A stretch of DNA of 64,000 nucleotides from Mesotaenium endlicherianum. Lineage: Eukaryota > Streptophyta > Zygnematophyceae > Zygnematales > Mesotaeniaceae. The position numbers and the translations under genes were made by a program. Within the stretch, counting starts at the first letter, position 1. Every line of letters starts with the position of its first letter. The DNA lies in assembly GCA_009602735.1 (NCBI GenBank), contig WELA01010210.1:3876-67875 (forward strand). The letters run 5' to 3'. The notes under the pieces were generated by a model that searched no databases, was not told the DNA's origin, and worked only from the letters and a program-made list of their open reading frames with translations. This document shows positions 23,627 through 35,512 of the stretch, piece by piece.

Positions 23627-24130
23627 TGTAGTGATTTGAGTCATAAAATCTTTAGTATGCATATATTTTAATGTTTTTGAATATATTTGAAGTAGTATTG
23701 TGTGGAGTCAAGTGCGAATAGATACTCTAGTGACTTGGTTCATGTCCTCAGGACCTTCTAAAGCATTTTCGAAGTTAGAGGAAGGACTTAGAAAAATTCC
23801 ATGTGGCAAAAGTCAAATGGGCCAATTTTAGGTCAAAAGAACATGTGTACATTATTCTAGAAAGAGGTGGCAAGTTTTGGGATGTGTTGGGTGCCAACAC
23901 ATCAACATGCACCTTCCTACAAATTACTTATGTAGCACGTATATAAACAAGAGCTAGAACATAGAAAGACATTCGAGAATCACTCTTGTACGTGCCAAAT
24001 TCCAAAAATACAATACCTTTGAAGAAGTCAGTTCTCTTTCAAGAAGCTACCACTTGTGTTCAAAGATCCTTGTCTTGATTAGATAAAGTATTCTATTTTA
24101 CTAAGTACTTCATCTATCTGTTTCACTACA
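23627..24130 (+). repeat. Chromovirus 5' LTR
   Basis: LTR of 504 bp, starting TGTAGTGATT and ending TTCACTACA, with a TATATAA box at about 23941-23947. It differs from the 3' LTR of the same element at far more positions than the two LTRs of the copy at 38 kb differ from each other. Confidence 0.9.
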
Positions 24131-24955
24131 GTGGTATCAAAGCTAGGCACTTTGGTAGCACAAGAAGATGGCCGATCCTCAAGACCAACAGCAAGCTTTC
24201 GAAGGAAGCACTTCATCCCCAAGAGACCCTCTTCCAGCGCCGATGGGAGAGCCCACTCAAGAAAATCTGCAACAACAAGAAGCACCACAAGGAGGAGCAC
24301 CGTCAAATCCCGTGGCAGCCGCCATAGCAAAATTGACCCCACCACAAGGAGTTCTCGCAAATGAGTGGGCAGCCTTCCTAATGACCGTCCACAACCAAGT
24401 GGGCTTGGCCACCTATGAAGCAACCGTGCAAGCGTCAAGAGAAGCTATGGCTGCCATAGTTGCCCCTATCGCGAGCAATGCTCAAAATCCAGCCCCGGCT
24501 CAAGCGCCTCCACAAGAGCCAACGAGAGCAAGGAAACTCATCAAGCCCGGCAAACCCGACACTTTCAACCCCGGGAAAGGTGCCAACCTGAATTTATGGC
24601 TCTACCAAGTGGAGACGTACCTCGCATTCCTTGAAGTACCCGAGGAGGACTACGTTCCCTTTGCCGTTACCTTACTTAGAGGAGCAGCAACATCATGGTG
24701 GCGTAACTATCAAGCGGCTATATATCAAGCTATGGCGCACCCCATGCTCGGCCAAGAGCCCCCACCATCATATGCAAGATGGGCAGATTTTCGTGAGGCC
24801 CTCAAGAAGCAATTCATGCCCATCAATGCGGAGAAGATTGCCCGAGGAAAGCTCCACCATCTCAAGCAAACGACGTCCGTTCAAGAGTATACATCCAGAT
24901 TTCACGCCCTCACTCTTGAGATCCCCAACATGTCTCTCGAGGAGAAGATTGACCG

Positions 24956-25038
24956 NNNNNNNNNNNNNNNNNNNNNNNNNNNNNNNNNNNNNNNNNNNNN
25001 NNNNNNNNNNNNNNNNNNNNNNNNNNNNNNNNNNNNNN
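24956..25038. other. Assembly gap (83 N) with repeated flanks
   Basis: A run of 83 Ns within the gag region of the chromovirus copy. The 354 bp before it (24602-24955) occur again right after it (25039-25392) with about two differences, so the two gap edges are overlapping reads of the same locus or of two near-identical copies. Confidence 0.95.
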
Positions 25039-26862
25039 CTACCAAGTGGAGACGTACCTCGCATTCCTTGAAGTACCCGAGGAGGACTACGTTCCCTTTG
25101 CCGTTACCTTACTTAGAGGAGCAGCAACATCATGGTGGCGTAACTATCAAGCGGCTATATATCAAGCTATGGCGCACCCCATGCTCGGCCAAGAGCCCCC
25201 ACCATCATATGCAAGATGGGCAGATTTTCGTGAGGCCCTCAAGAAGCAATTCATGCCCATCAACGCGGAGAAGATTGCCCGAGGAAAGCTCCACCATCTC
25301 AAGCAAACGACGTCCGTTCAAGAGTATACATCCAGATTTCACGCCCTCACTCTTGAGATCCCCAACATGTCTCTTGAGGAGAAGATTGACCGCTACATCT
25401 TTGGCCTCAAGCCCAAGGTGGCAAAGGAAGTGGAATTACGCGACTTGACAGACTTCTCAAAGATCATTGAAGTGGCCCAAAAGGTGGATACCTTGGATAT
25501 CAAGCACTCCATGCCTTCATCTACACGTGTACCGGCGATGCGGGTGTACGCAGCCTCCTTCCACATCCGAATCTGGACCCACACCCATAGAAATCAGAGT
25601 TATTAAAAGGGACCCCGCGGCTGCCCGGAGGAGTGGAAGACCTCCAATGACACTTATGATGCAAGAAACCAACAAGGAGTGAAAGCAAGACTCTCCCGGC
25701 TGAAAAAGAAGCTCTCATGACGGCTGGACTATGTTTTTATTGCAAGGAAAAGGGCCATCGTGCACTCTCATGCCCCAAAAAGATGTCAAAGAACGGACAG
25801 CGCCGGTAGGCCAGGAGCCTACCACCCCAAGACCCACTTCACGAGAAGGCAACAAGCCAAGTGAGGTGGAGACCCCCGTTGAAGACGACGTTCCAGCCCC
25901 AATGAGTTTGAGAGGTTACCTTGGAGAAGAGAAGGTCCACATCGTGGTGGATAGCGGAGCTCAAGAAAAGTTCATTGCTGCGGATTTTGCCACCAAGCAC
26001 GGTATTACTATGCAAACTCTTGACCACGACGAGGAGATTATGATGCCCAATGGATTCTCCTATACTACCCCTTCCAAGAAGACGTACCCCTTGGCACTCT
26101 CTATCAAGTCCTTCAAGGTTAGAGTAGTGTTCTCCCCCATGCAATTGGGCAAGTACGACGTCATCCTAGGGGACGCCTTGGTTGACCAAGCACAACCCCC
26201 AAGTTGATTGGAGGGACGGTATTATCAAGATCAAGAAGGACATCACTTCAAGAATCCGTATTTTGCGCGCAATCCAGAATATCCAGACCCAAGACATCAA
26301 GAAGCCGGCACACGAGATACTATTGTCCGCCCTCCAACTCAAGAGACTTGTGAGGAAGAGACACGAGCTTCTTTTGGCCTTGATCACGCGGAAAAGACAT
26401 CAAGAAAGACAACGAGAGTCAAGAAGGCCGCCCCCTTCCCAAGGAGATACAAGAAGTCTTGAAGGACTACAAAGAAGTATTCTCCCCGGAATTGCCCAAG
26501 GGCCTGCCTCCCAAAAGATTCGTGGACCACAAGATAGAGTTGGAGCCCGGAAGCAAGCCCATCTCTCGGCCTACATTCAAAATGTCATACACGGAGCTAG
26601 ACGAAGTCAAGAAGCAAATCAAGGAGCTACTGGAGCATGGCTTCATCCGACCTAGCAAGTCGCCATTTGGAGCCCCGGTGCTATCTGTCACGAAGAAAGA
26701 TGGTACCTTGAGATGTGTGTGGACTATCGCGCCCTCAACAAGATGACCATCAAGAATCGATACCCGTTGCCGTGCATGGATGAGCTCATGGACCGGCTGG
26801 TTGGAGCCAAGTACTTCACGAAGGTGGACTTGAGAAGCGGTTACCACCAGATTCGCATCGCA

Positions 26863-26863
26863 N
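26863..26863. other. Single N (assembly join)
   Basis: One N inside the RT region of the chromovirus, with a few bases that look repeated on either side (atcgca / tatcgct). Like 18057, it marks an assembly join. Confidence 0.8.
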
Positions 26864-29800
26864 TATCGCTGAACCTGACATAGAGAAAACGGCGTTCGGG
26901 ACAAGATATGGACATTTTGAGTTCATGGTCCTGCCATTTGGACTCACTAACGCGCCAGCAACTTTCATGACTATGATGAACACCATATTTCAGCCCATGT
27001 TGGACAGATTTGTGGTGGTATTCATCGATGACATCCTTATCTACAGCAAGACCCTTGAAGAGCATGCGAGACACTTGAAAGAAGTCCTTGAAGTATTGAA
27101 GCAAAACAAGCTGTTTGCGAAGGAGTCAAAATGCGAGTTTGCCAAACAAGAAGTGGAGTTCCTAGGTCTCCACGTGACTGCTGATGGCATCAAGATAGAC
27201 CCCAAGAAGACCACGGTGGTGGAGGAATGGCCAACCCCCACGACCAAGAAAGAACTCCAGTCATTCTTGGGATTTGCCAATTGGTACAGAAAATTCATCC
27301 AAGGCTTCTCGCACATAGCAGCCCCCCTGACAGATCTACTCAAGAAGGACAGGCTATATACATGGACCGAGAAAGAGGAAGAGGCATTTCAAGAGTTAAA
27401 GCGAAGATTGACCACATCCCCGGTGCTCACACTCCCAAGTCCAAACCCAGATTGGCCCTTCCACGTCATCACCGATGCATCTTCCTATGCAATAGGAGCA
27501 ATCCTGCTTCAAGACCAAGGCAAGGGACTGCAGCCCATCGCCTACGAGTCAAGGAAGCTAAATCCAGCCGAGCAAAATTATACAACCACGGAGCGAGAGG
27601 CATTGGCGATTGTACATGCCTTGAAGGTTTGGCGCTGCTACGTTGAAGGACGCAAAGTACTGGTCACCACGGACCACGAGGCGTTAAAGCACCTCCAGAC
27701 GCAGCCGTATCTCTCAAGGAGACAAGCAAGATGGAGCGGATACTTGCAACAATACAACATCACGATTCAGTACCAGCCCGGCAAGACAAACCCGGCTGAC
27801 CCCCTCTCAAGACTGCAATTAAATGCAGTGATGGTATCCCTGAAGACAGATCTGGAAGCTCGATTTTCAGCCGCCTATGAAAGAGACCCTTACTACAAGA
27901 ACGGAGAAGCAGCCTTGGACCCATGCAAGAAGCAAGAAGGCAATTATTGGGTGAGGCAAGATACGGGCCAGAGATGTGTTCCTAATGACTTAGACCTCCG
28001 GCTCTTGCTTCTACGAGAAGCACACGACAACCCTCTTGGAGGACACTTTGGAATCCTAAGGACCACGGGCGTTCTAGCTAGGACTTATTGTTGGCCAGGC
28101 ATGTCTAAGCAAGTCAAGGAGTACTGCAGGAGCTGTGACACATGCCAAAGAATCAAGCCATCATCGCAAAAGGCGGGAGGACTCCTCCAACCACTACCAA
28201 TCCCCGAAAGACAATGGACGGACATCTCAATGGACCTTATCGTGGACTTGCCCGTGACACCTCGAGGCCATAATGCAATACTCACGGTGGTGGACAGACT
28301 TACCAAGATGGCTCATTTTATTCCCACGACGACTAAGGCTACAGCACCACAACTTGCAAGACTCATCTTTGACAACATCTTCCGACTCCATGGACTACCA
28401 TCAAGAATTGTGTCAGATAGAGATCCAAGATTCACAAGCCATTTCTGGAAAAATCTCTTCAAGAACTTGGGTACATCGCTGGATATGTCTACTGCCTACC
28501 ACCCACAATCAGATGGGCAAACCGAGCGTATGAATCGTACCCTAAAGACCTCTCTAAAGGCCTACGTGTCTACCCTCGAGCAAGACTGGGACATGTACTT
28601 GACCCCCCTCGAGTTTGCCTACAACAACACTACGCAGGCCTCTACCCAAGAGTCCCCATTCTTCCTCAACTATGGCTTCCATCCAACCACGCCGCTGAGC
28701 TTCACGGCTGGGCTTAATGAAGTACCTGCAGCCACAGATTTTATGGAGACATTAGAAGCAGCCCTTACAGCAGCGAAGAAAGCTCTACAAAACGTGCAAG
28801 ATGCTCAAGCAAGAGTGGCGAACAGATCCAGAAGAGAAATTACGTACAGAGTGGGTGACAACGTGTTACTATCATCCAAGAACATTTCCCTGAACAACAG
28901 GCCTGCCGGCAGCAAGTTCTCTCCCAAGTATTTGGGACCCTTCAAGATTATCCAGCAAGTCAACCCCGTTGCTTTCCAGCTAGAACTTCCCCAGACTATG
29001 CACATCGACCCCGTATTCCACGCTTCCCTCTTCAAGCCATATGTGCAACCCGACAACAAGTTCCCAGGACGTGTGACAACCCCACCAGCCCCAACAATAG
29101 TGGATGATCATTTGGAGTACGAAGTGGAAGACATAGTGGCTATGAGAAATTTCAGGAGACAGCAGCAATACTTGATCAAGTGGAAAGGATATCCAGATTC
29201 GGAGAATAGTTGGGTGGCGGCGCACTACCTTGACAAAGTTCAGAGAAAGTTGAAGCGCTTCCATGCCGCCAACCCCCATCTTGGACCAGCCCCAAGTCTC
29301 TCTACTAGAAGTCCAAAGACTTCAGGGAGGCAGCCTACCACCATCAAGAAGCAGCAGAAGACCCCTTGGAGGCAGCCTGCAAGAACAAGAAAGAGGAAAA
29401 AGTGACATTAGACACTCTTCTCTTCTCACAGTTTCTGAACAGAAAACTAAAACTGCTACTGGTGATAAGCCTTTGCATAATAAATTCTGAAAATTTACCT
29501 CGCTGTAGTCCATGAGTAGCCGGTCATTCACAGTCCAAGTTTGCTCAATTTGGAGCACTGGTGAGGGAAATATGATGCTCTAAGTAGAAGGGGGTCAAGC
29601 TGCTGGCATTGGTAGGGCAGAATATGCCTTCTGACATTGTGCCCTCTCCTGAACTTGGAATGCTTTGAAACTCAAGACTCTGGCAGAACATCTTACAGCG
29701 CCCATTTTGAGACTTACTTTGCAGAATTTGGAGAAGCATAGATGGACTTATGATTTTCAGAAGTTTCTGCACAGGTTTGGAGGAGTGCCTACTCTCTCAG

Positions 29801-30174
29801 CTCTCGACGACACTCCAGAAATTAGAATGCTCTCAAATCTGGTGACTCGGTAGAGTTCTTTGACGCGGTCCGTTTGGCACTCAAATTTTCAGATTTGGAG
29901 CAGTTCTGTGGACGCTATGAATTTTTGAATTTGTGGCAGATTCTGGGCCAACTTGTACAATTTTCTTTATCATTAAGGAGTAGGCTAGCCAATAAGGTCA
30001 CACCACCTACGACCTTGCCTAGTCTACCTTACATGTGTAGCACCTGACTTGGCGCCTTTGACTAGTCCTCTTCACATGTGTGGCATCTGACTTGAAACTG
30101 TTGACTAGTTTGCTCCACATGTGTAAGACCTGACTTGACGCGCCGAGACGTCGCTTTTTCTATCGGGGGGGTGA

Positions 30175-30677
30175 TGTAGTGATTTGAGTTATTATATATT
30201 AGTTTGCATATATTTTAATGTTTTCAAGTATAGTTGGAGTAGTATTGTGTGGATTCAAGTGTGAATAGGTACTCTAGTGACTTGGTTCATGTCCTTTGAA
30301 CCTTCTAAGGCATTTTCAAACTTAGAGGAAAGACCTAGAAGAACTCCACGTGGCAAAAGTCAAATGTGCCATTTTTAGGTCAAAAGGACATGCGTACATT
30401 ATTCTAGAAAGAGGTGGCAAGTGTTGGGATGTGTTGGGTGCCAACACATCAACATACACCTTCCTAGAAATTAGTTATTTAGCAAGTATATAAACAAGAG
30501 CTAGAACATAGAAAGACATTCCAGAATCACTCTTGTACTTGCCAATATCCAGAAATATATTAACTTTCAAGAAGCCATCTCTCTTTCAAGAAGCTACCAC
30601 TTGTGTTCAAAGATCCTTGTCTTGAATAGATAAAGTATTATATTTCACTAAGTACTTCATCTATCTGTTTCACTTCA
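30175..30677 (+). repeat. Chromovirus 3' LTR
   Basis: LTR of 503 bp after a G-run polypurine tract; starts TGTAGTGATT and ends TTCACTTCA. It is closer by eye to the LTRs at 38390 and 44567 than to its own partner at 23627. Confidence 0.9.
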
Positions 30678-30717
30678 GCTATTCAAGTTGGGGAGAGGGA
30701 GATGGGATGTGTATTAG

Positions 30718-31049
30718 GAGTATTCAATAAGCTGTGCTTACCTGCATACTCAGCAGCAAGTGTTTGTACTAACTGAGTCATACACTGTCACGTCCTATGT
30801 ATGTACTGCATCAATATCAGGAGCATCAGTGACCGACTGGTGTAAACTGTGAGTTGCAGTACACTGTTGGAGCAAGTGTACGTGAGTATTCAGTAAGCTG
30901 TGCTTACCTGCATACTCAGCAGCAAGTGTATGTACTAACTGAGTCATACACTGCCACATCCTATGTATGTACTGCATTAATATCAGGAGCATCAGTGAGG
31001 GACTGGTGTAAACTGTGAGTTGCAATACACTGTTGGAGCAAGTGTACGT
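30718..31049. repeat. Tandem repeat, 2 x 166 bp
   Basis: Units 30718-30883 and 30884-31049 both start gagtattca(a/g)taagctgtgctt and end gcaagtgtacgt, with only a few differences. Confidence 0.9.
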
Positions 31050-31867
31050 TTGAACTGAGGAAGTACATTGCCATAAGTTGGGATTGGGTAGCAATGATGC
31101 ATGGCACATCAGGGAACTGCTTGAGGTGACCACCATATTGCTCAAAACCATATGTTTCTTTGAACTTAGTGTGTTCTGAAAATGTGGTTGTTTTTAAAAT
31201 TTTTCTTGGGCTCATTAACCTGATGCTACTTATCTTGTAAGGGCATTCGATGCCATCAAACCAGTTGGTATCCCTTTTCCTTCAGTACGCTGAATCTTGA
31301 GCAAGTACCTAAGTCACAAGAAATTGCTTGTGAGAAGCTTTTAAGGCGTGAGCACGGCAGGAGTTGAAGACCAAGAGAAGGAGAAAAGGCTTAGTTCAGT
31401 AGGCTGAGCTTTAATAACATTCTTTCATTGTTTGACCTTGAAAGGAGGCTGTTCCATTTGGGTGTGATTTGCATGGTGTGAGGTGCTCTATTGTGTCTTT
31501 CAATTGGAAGGACTACTGTGAGTAGGGATAAGTTCATGCATGTCTTCAATTATTGATTGTGAAGTCAGATGGTTGCTTGCATGACAGTTTGGTGTAATTG
31601 ATTTTTACTTGCATTGGGTAGGTGAATATGTCGCGCTCATGTTTTGTTTGCTTTCTTTGCTTCACCTAGTTGACTGAAGTGTATTATTAGATAATTGAAC
31701 CGTATGCTGAGAATTGTCGAGGCGACAACAGCTGGGGAGACTGTAATGTAGCAATTCATTATTTATTTAATTAATTGCATACATATATATAGAACCCTAA
31801 TAAGTATCATGTCAATATACTCACATATGCGGGTTCATCTAAATAAGTGTATGTGGATTTAATGCAA

Positions 31868-31973
31868 GTTTACTTACTTTGTCAAAAAGGTCAGCATGAT
31901 GAGTTTTGTATCATGGTGTAGTTTGCTCATTTTGTTGAAAAGGTCAGCAGGATGACTTTTGTATCATAGTATA
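31868..31973. repeat. Tandem repeat, 2 x 53 bp
   Basis: Units 31868-31920 and 31921-31973 share the core aaaaggtcagca(t/g)gatga and the end ttttgtatcat(g/a)gt, with about ten differences. Confidence 0.75.
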
Positions 31974-32316
31974 GTTGGTTGAAATTTATATACCTGTTAT
32001 ATATAGGACATAATATCCGTAGGTAGATATATAGTAAGCTCGTATAATTATAGTTAGTATTCTTGGACTCAGTACGCTGAGGATAGATTTATTCATTTAG
32101 ATAATTATTTGTAGACTAGCACTTGTGACCGTAGTACACTGAAAGTCGGGAGGTGAACTGAGATTCGGTAAATCGATGTCCTACCAGTGTGGTTAACTTT
32201 TGGGTAGGCGGAGCCGTTGTCAGTCAACTGAACAGTTACAACTTCAGTCAACCGACCAATTAATATGGTCGTTATACCTCGATCCGTGGGTCCCAACTTA
32301 ACGGGTTTCTCACGAA

Positions 32317-32336
32317 ACGGCGCACCCTTGCGCCGT
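32317..32336. other. Perfect hairpin, 8-bp stem with 4-base loop
   Basis: acggcgca, loop ccct, then tgcgccgt: a perfect GC-rich inverted repeat. No T-run follows, and no gene next to it suggests a role. Confidence 0.6.
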
Positions 32337-33006
32337 GGTCAACCAGGTGGTCACTAGGTACATAGCAGGCTGGGATCTCGTGGTCCCTCATTCTGGACAG
32401 TAGGCTTTAGAGTCGGATTTTCTACTTGCAAGTCATGTGTGCACTTTTGGGTTCGTTATTATGACCAGCTTTCACGAAAATTGACATGGCGTCTTTGTCT
32501 ATGCTCCAAATGAAGCGAACTAGGATGTTTTAAAAAGGTCTCGTCAAGATGCGTCCGTTGCCATCAAGTTTGCTCAATTTGGAGTTGGATTGACAGAGTT
32601 GTGCCCTGTGAGATTTTGGGGTCACACAGCGGACAGATTCCATGGTTTTGCACCTAAATGAGTGGGATGTGTTTTAGCTACTTTATGGTCATCTGAATGA
32701 GAGCGCGTTTGCTATTCACTCCCCTAATGTTGAGTATGTGCTTATACATGCTTGTATGCCTGGTAGGCAAGAGGCCATGAGTTTCTAAAGGAGAAGCTTT
32801 AGTCCTAAAGCTCGCCTCTTTCTTGTGCCTTGTGTTTGTGTGCAACTATGGCACACTACGGTAAGTGAGTCAAGGGGTATAGATGAGTAAACGGAATTCA
32901 TTCTAAGGGCAAAGATTGCGCCTTGATTTTACACGCTTCCACCTATCTCTGATTTTATATCCACTAATGAAGTTTATTTATCTTGAATAAGCAAAATTCA
33001 TTTCAG

Positions 33007-35512
33007 GTGCTGACCGCCTCTATCAGTGGCGCATCATGCAATTTGGCCTCAAGAACGAACATGCCAGCTTTCAGCGAGTGATGGAGCGTGTGCTGGCCAA
33101 TTTGAACTTTGCGCGATGCTACATTGATGACGTCTTAATCTTCAGTGACAACTAAATTGACCATCTTGCTCATCTGGATCTCCTCTTCCAGAGCTTGCAG
33201 GCCGCTGGACTCAAATGCCACCCGGGCAAATGCAAGTTTGCTACGCGTACCGTCCCTTACCTGGGACATGATATCGTCCCTGGAGGGCTGTCGCCTCAGC
33301 AAGTCAAGATGGATGCTCTGCGCCTCATTCCCATTCCTACAGGCCTTTCACGCTTGCGGGCTTATCTCGGCTTTGCTAGTTCTTATCGTCGCTTTGTCCC
33401 TAACTTCAGCGCCTTAGCTGCACCTCTTAACGACCTGTTGAAAAAGAACCAGCCATGGGAATGGACTGCCGCCTGTCAGGTTTCGTTTGATGCCTTGAAA
33501 GATGCTCTCACTTCCGCGCCTGTCCTACGTCAATTGGACTATACACGGCCTTTCGTACACACTGACTGGAGTCCGCTAGGCCTGGGTGCTGTGCTCGCGC
33601 AGGCTGACGACGACAAAGCCGAGTATGTCATCGCTTACGCCAGTCGCAGCAACAACCCGGCAGAGCGTAATTACAGCTCCTATGAGGAGGAATGGTTGGC
33701 CGCTGTGTGAGGCGTAGTCCATTTTTGTCACTACCTATACGGCCGAACCTTCACCTTAATTACATATCATCAGCCCCTAAGGTGGCTTCTCACTAACCAG
33801 ACCCTCACCGGCAAGCACGCACGGTGGGCACTAATTCTGCAGGAATACGACTTTGTTATTATCCATAAGGCAGGCCGCGCTAACCTCGATGCTGACGATC
33901 TGAGCCGCAATCCTGATCCTTCCTGCTCGGACCTCACCGGAGCTCGCCATGACTCCGATGAGCAGGAGCACCTCCTACCTGCCTGGCATGCCGCGGCATT
34001 TTTTGTGCTGCTCCTCCCTTCTGCTCTTGTGGCTTCCCTCGCTGCTCTTGCGCTCGATATGCAGGTGGAAGGCGCCGTCCATGTGGCGCCTGTACCAGCC
34101 AACATTTGGCTGGACGGACAAGCTCTGGCCAATCTGCAGACCGACGTTCTCCCGGAGCTGCACGCCTCCCGCGACGGCGTCTAGCATCGGTGCCGCAGCT
34201 ATCAGTGGCGAGACGGCCATCTGCTCCGCCTTCTGCCCAATGCCGTCAAAATCGTCCCCGCGCTGGCGGACCGAGAGCCTCTCGTTCAACGCACACATGA
34301 ACAGCAGGGACATTTCGGCATCCGACGCACCTACGGCCTCCTCCAGATCTCCTACTGGTGGTCTCGCATGCACGCCGACGTACAGCGCTGGGTCAGTAAG
34401 TGCGGCGTCTGCGACTGCGTCCGCGCCAGCTTCACCGCAAGGGAAGTTCGCCGCAACCCCCTTCCTATCCGGGGCTTGTTCTATCGGGCAAACTCCCTCA
34501 TTCTGGTCGCCGACAGCTCTACGTCCTTGTTATGATCGAGCATTTCTCTAAATAGGTCAAATTGGTTCCCTTACCGTCCAAATCTAGCGCGCTCATCGCT
34601 TCTATTTTCTTTGACAGAGTACTTGTCCGCTTCGGCGCCTGTGCCGAGGTCCTTACGGATCAGGGCACTGAGTTCCAAGGCGATTTTTAGGCCCTGCTTG
34701 CCCGTTCCTATATTGACCATTGCCTGACATCTCGTAATCACCCGCAGGCCGATGGGCTTGCGGAACGCATGGTACAAATCGTTAAACGTAGCTTGCGCAA
34801 GCACAGTTTAACCCACACCGTTTCCGACTGGGATCTTGCATTGCCCTGGCTGCAGATGGGCTATAACTTTAGCCGCCAGGCAGCTCTGCGCGCGTTCTTT
34901 TTGTACTTCCTTCTCTACGGGCGCAAACCAGTCCTCCCTTCCTCCCTACAGCCTCGTCTAGATGTTTTACTCTCGCTCTCCAATCCAGAGGCCTGGCAAG
35001 CCGAAATCCACGCCCGTTTTGCACTCTTTCAGCGCATCCTTCCCATGGCTATGGCTAATTTGCGCAAGGGGCAACATCGCGATACTTTGCGTTATGCTCA
35101 TACACGCAGCGGCCTTTATCACCCTCTCATTCCGTCATCTTCTGCAGGTGACTTTGTTTGTCTTAAGCGGCAGTTCCAATCTACATTAGATGTGTCTAGT
35201 CAGCCGCTCATCTTGCGCGTCGTGTCAGTAGCTCCTACAGGAGTGCTCACGCTCGTCAGGTCCGACGGGCGTACTACTCGCAATCACTTGCGCAATTGCG
35301 CTCCCTGCCACCTGCCCAACATACTCCTCAAACACAATCCTACACTCGCGACTGTTCCTGCCAACCATCCATGCCAAATCTGCCATACACCCAACTGCCC
35401 CTCTAAAATGCTCCTATGCGACCGTTGCAATGCCGGCTATCACACTTATTGCTTGACTCCAACTTTGAGTCGCGTCCCAGTCGACGCCTGGTTTTGCCCA
35501 AAGTGCAACTGA
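33007..35512 (+). mobile_element. Ty3/gypsy pol fragment ending in a PHD finger
   Basis: Plus strand. It starts inside RT (L-Y-Q-W-R, then F-G-L-K-N), reaches the catalytic palm motif Y-I-D-D-V-L-I-F at about 33.12 kb, then runs through RNase H (about 33.5-33.9 kb), an integrase zinc-binding region (about 34.3-34.45 kb) and integrase core (to about 35.0 kb), then a basic tail. It ends with a Cys4-His-Cys3 PHD finger at about 35372-35506 (C-Q-I-C, C-D-R-C, H-x2-C, C-P-K-C). A stop (35510-35512) and a G-run follow. PHD fingers read histone tails, so this could steer integration. It is broken, with several breaks. It may or may not be the other end of the DNMT element. Confidence 0.85.
35372..35512 (+). 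other. PHD finger at the integrase C-terminus
   Basis: Zinc-finger spacing C-x2-C...C-x2-C-x4-H-x2-C...C-x2-C, with an aromatic residue two before the last Cys pair (W-F-C-P-K-C), as in PHD fingers. It directly follows a R-x-H-L-R-N-C-x2-C-H-L-P-N-I segment that recurs in the fragment at 36.7 kb. By position it replaces the chromodomain found in the other gypsy family here. Confidence 0.85.

Larger units (their letters stand above)
23627..30677 (+). mobile_element. Chromovirus copy with unlike LTRs (possible mosaic)
   Basis: Plus-strand Ty3/gypsy chromovirus: 5' LTR 23627-24130, primer-binding site tggtatcaaagc at about 24132, gag from 24168, zinc knuckle near 25.75 kb, then protease, RT, RNase H, integrase and chromodomain to 29405, polypurine tract about 30164-30174, 3' LTR 30175-30677. 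The two LTRs differ at several tens of positions, while most of pol (26.9-29.4 kb) is almost identical to the copy at 38-45 kb. The 5-bp flanks do not match (GGTCC before, GCTAT after), so there is no target-site duplication. Assembly Ns fall inside. It is broken in its left half, with several breaks. Confidence 0.9.
30678..33006. other. AT-rich stretch with short tandem repeats, no gene seen
   Basis: About 2.3 kb without a supportable gene. It holds a two-unit 166-bp tandem repeat (30718-31049), a two-unit 53-bp repeat (31868-31973), a perfect 8-bp-stem hairpin (32317-32336), and a 'ggggagac tgtaatgtag' junction at about 31734 that resembles a polypurine tract followed by an LTR start. The last point is weak. 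The gypsy pol begins abruptly at 33007. Confidence 0.5.
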
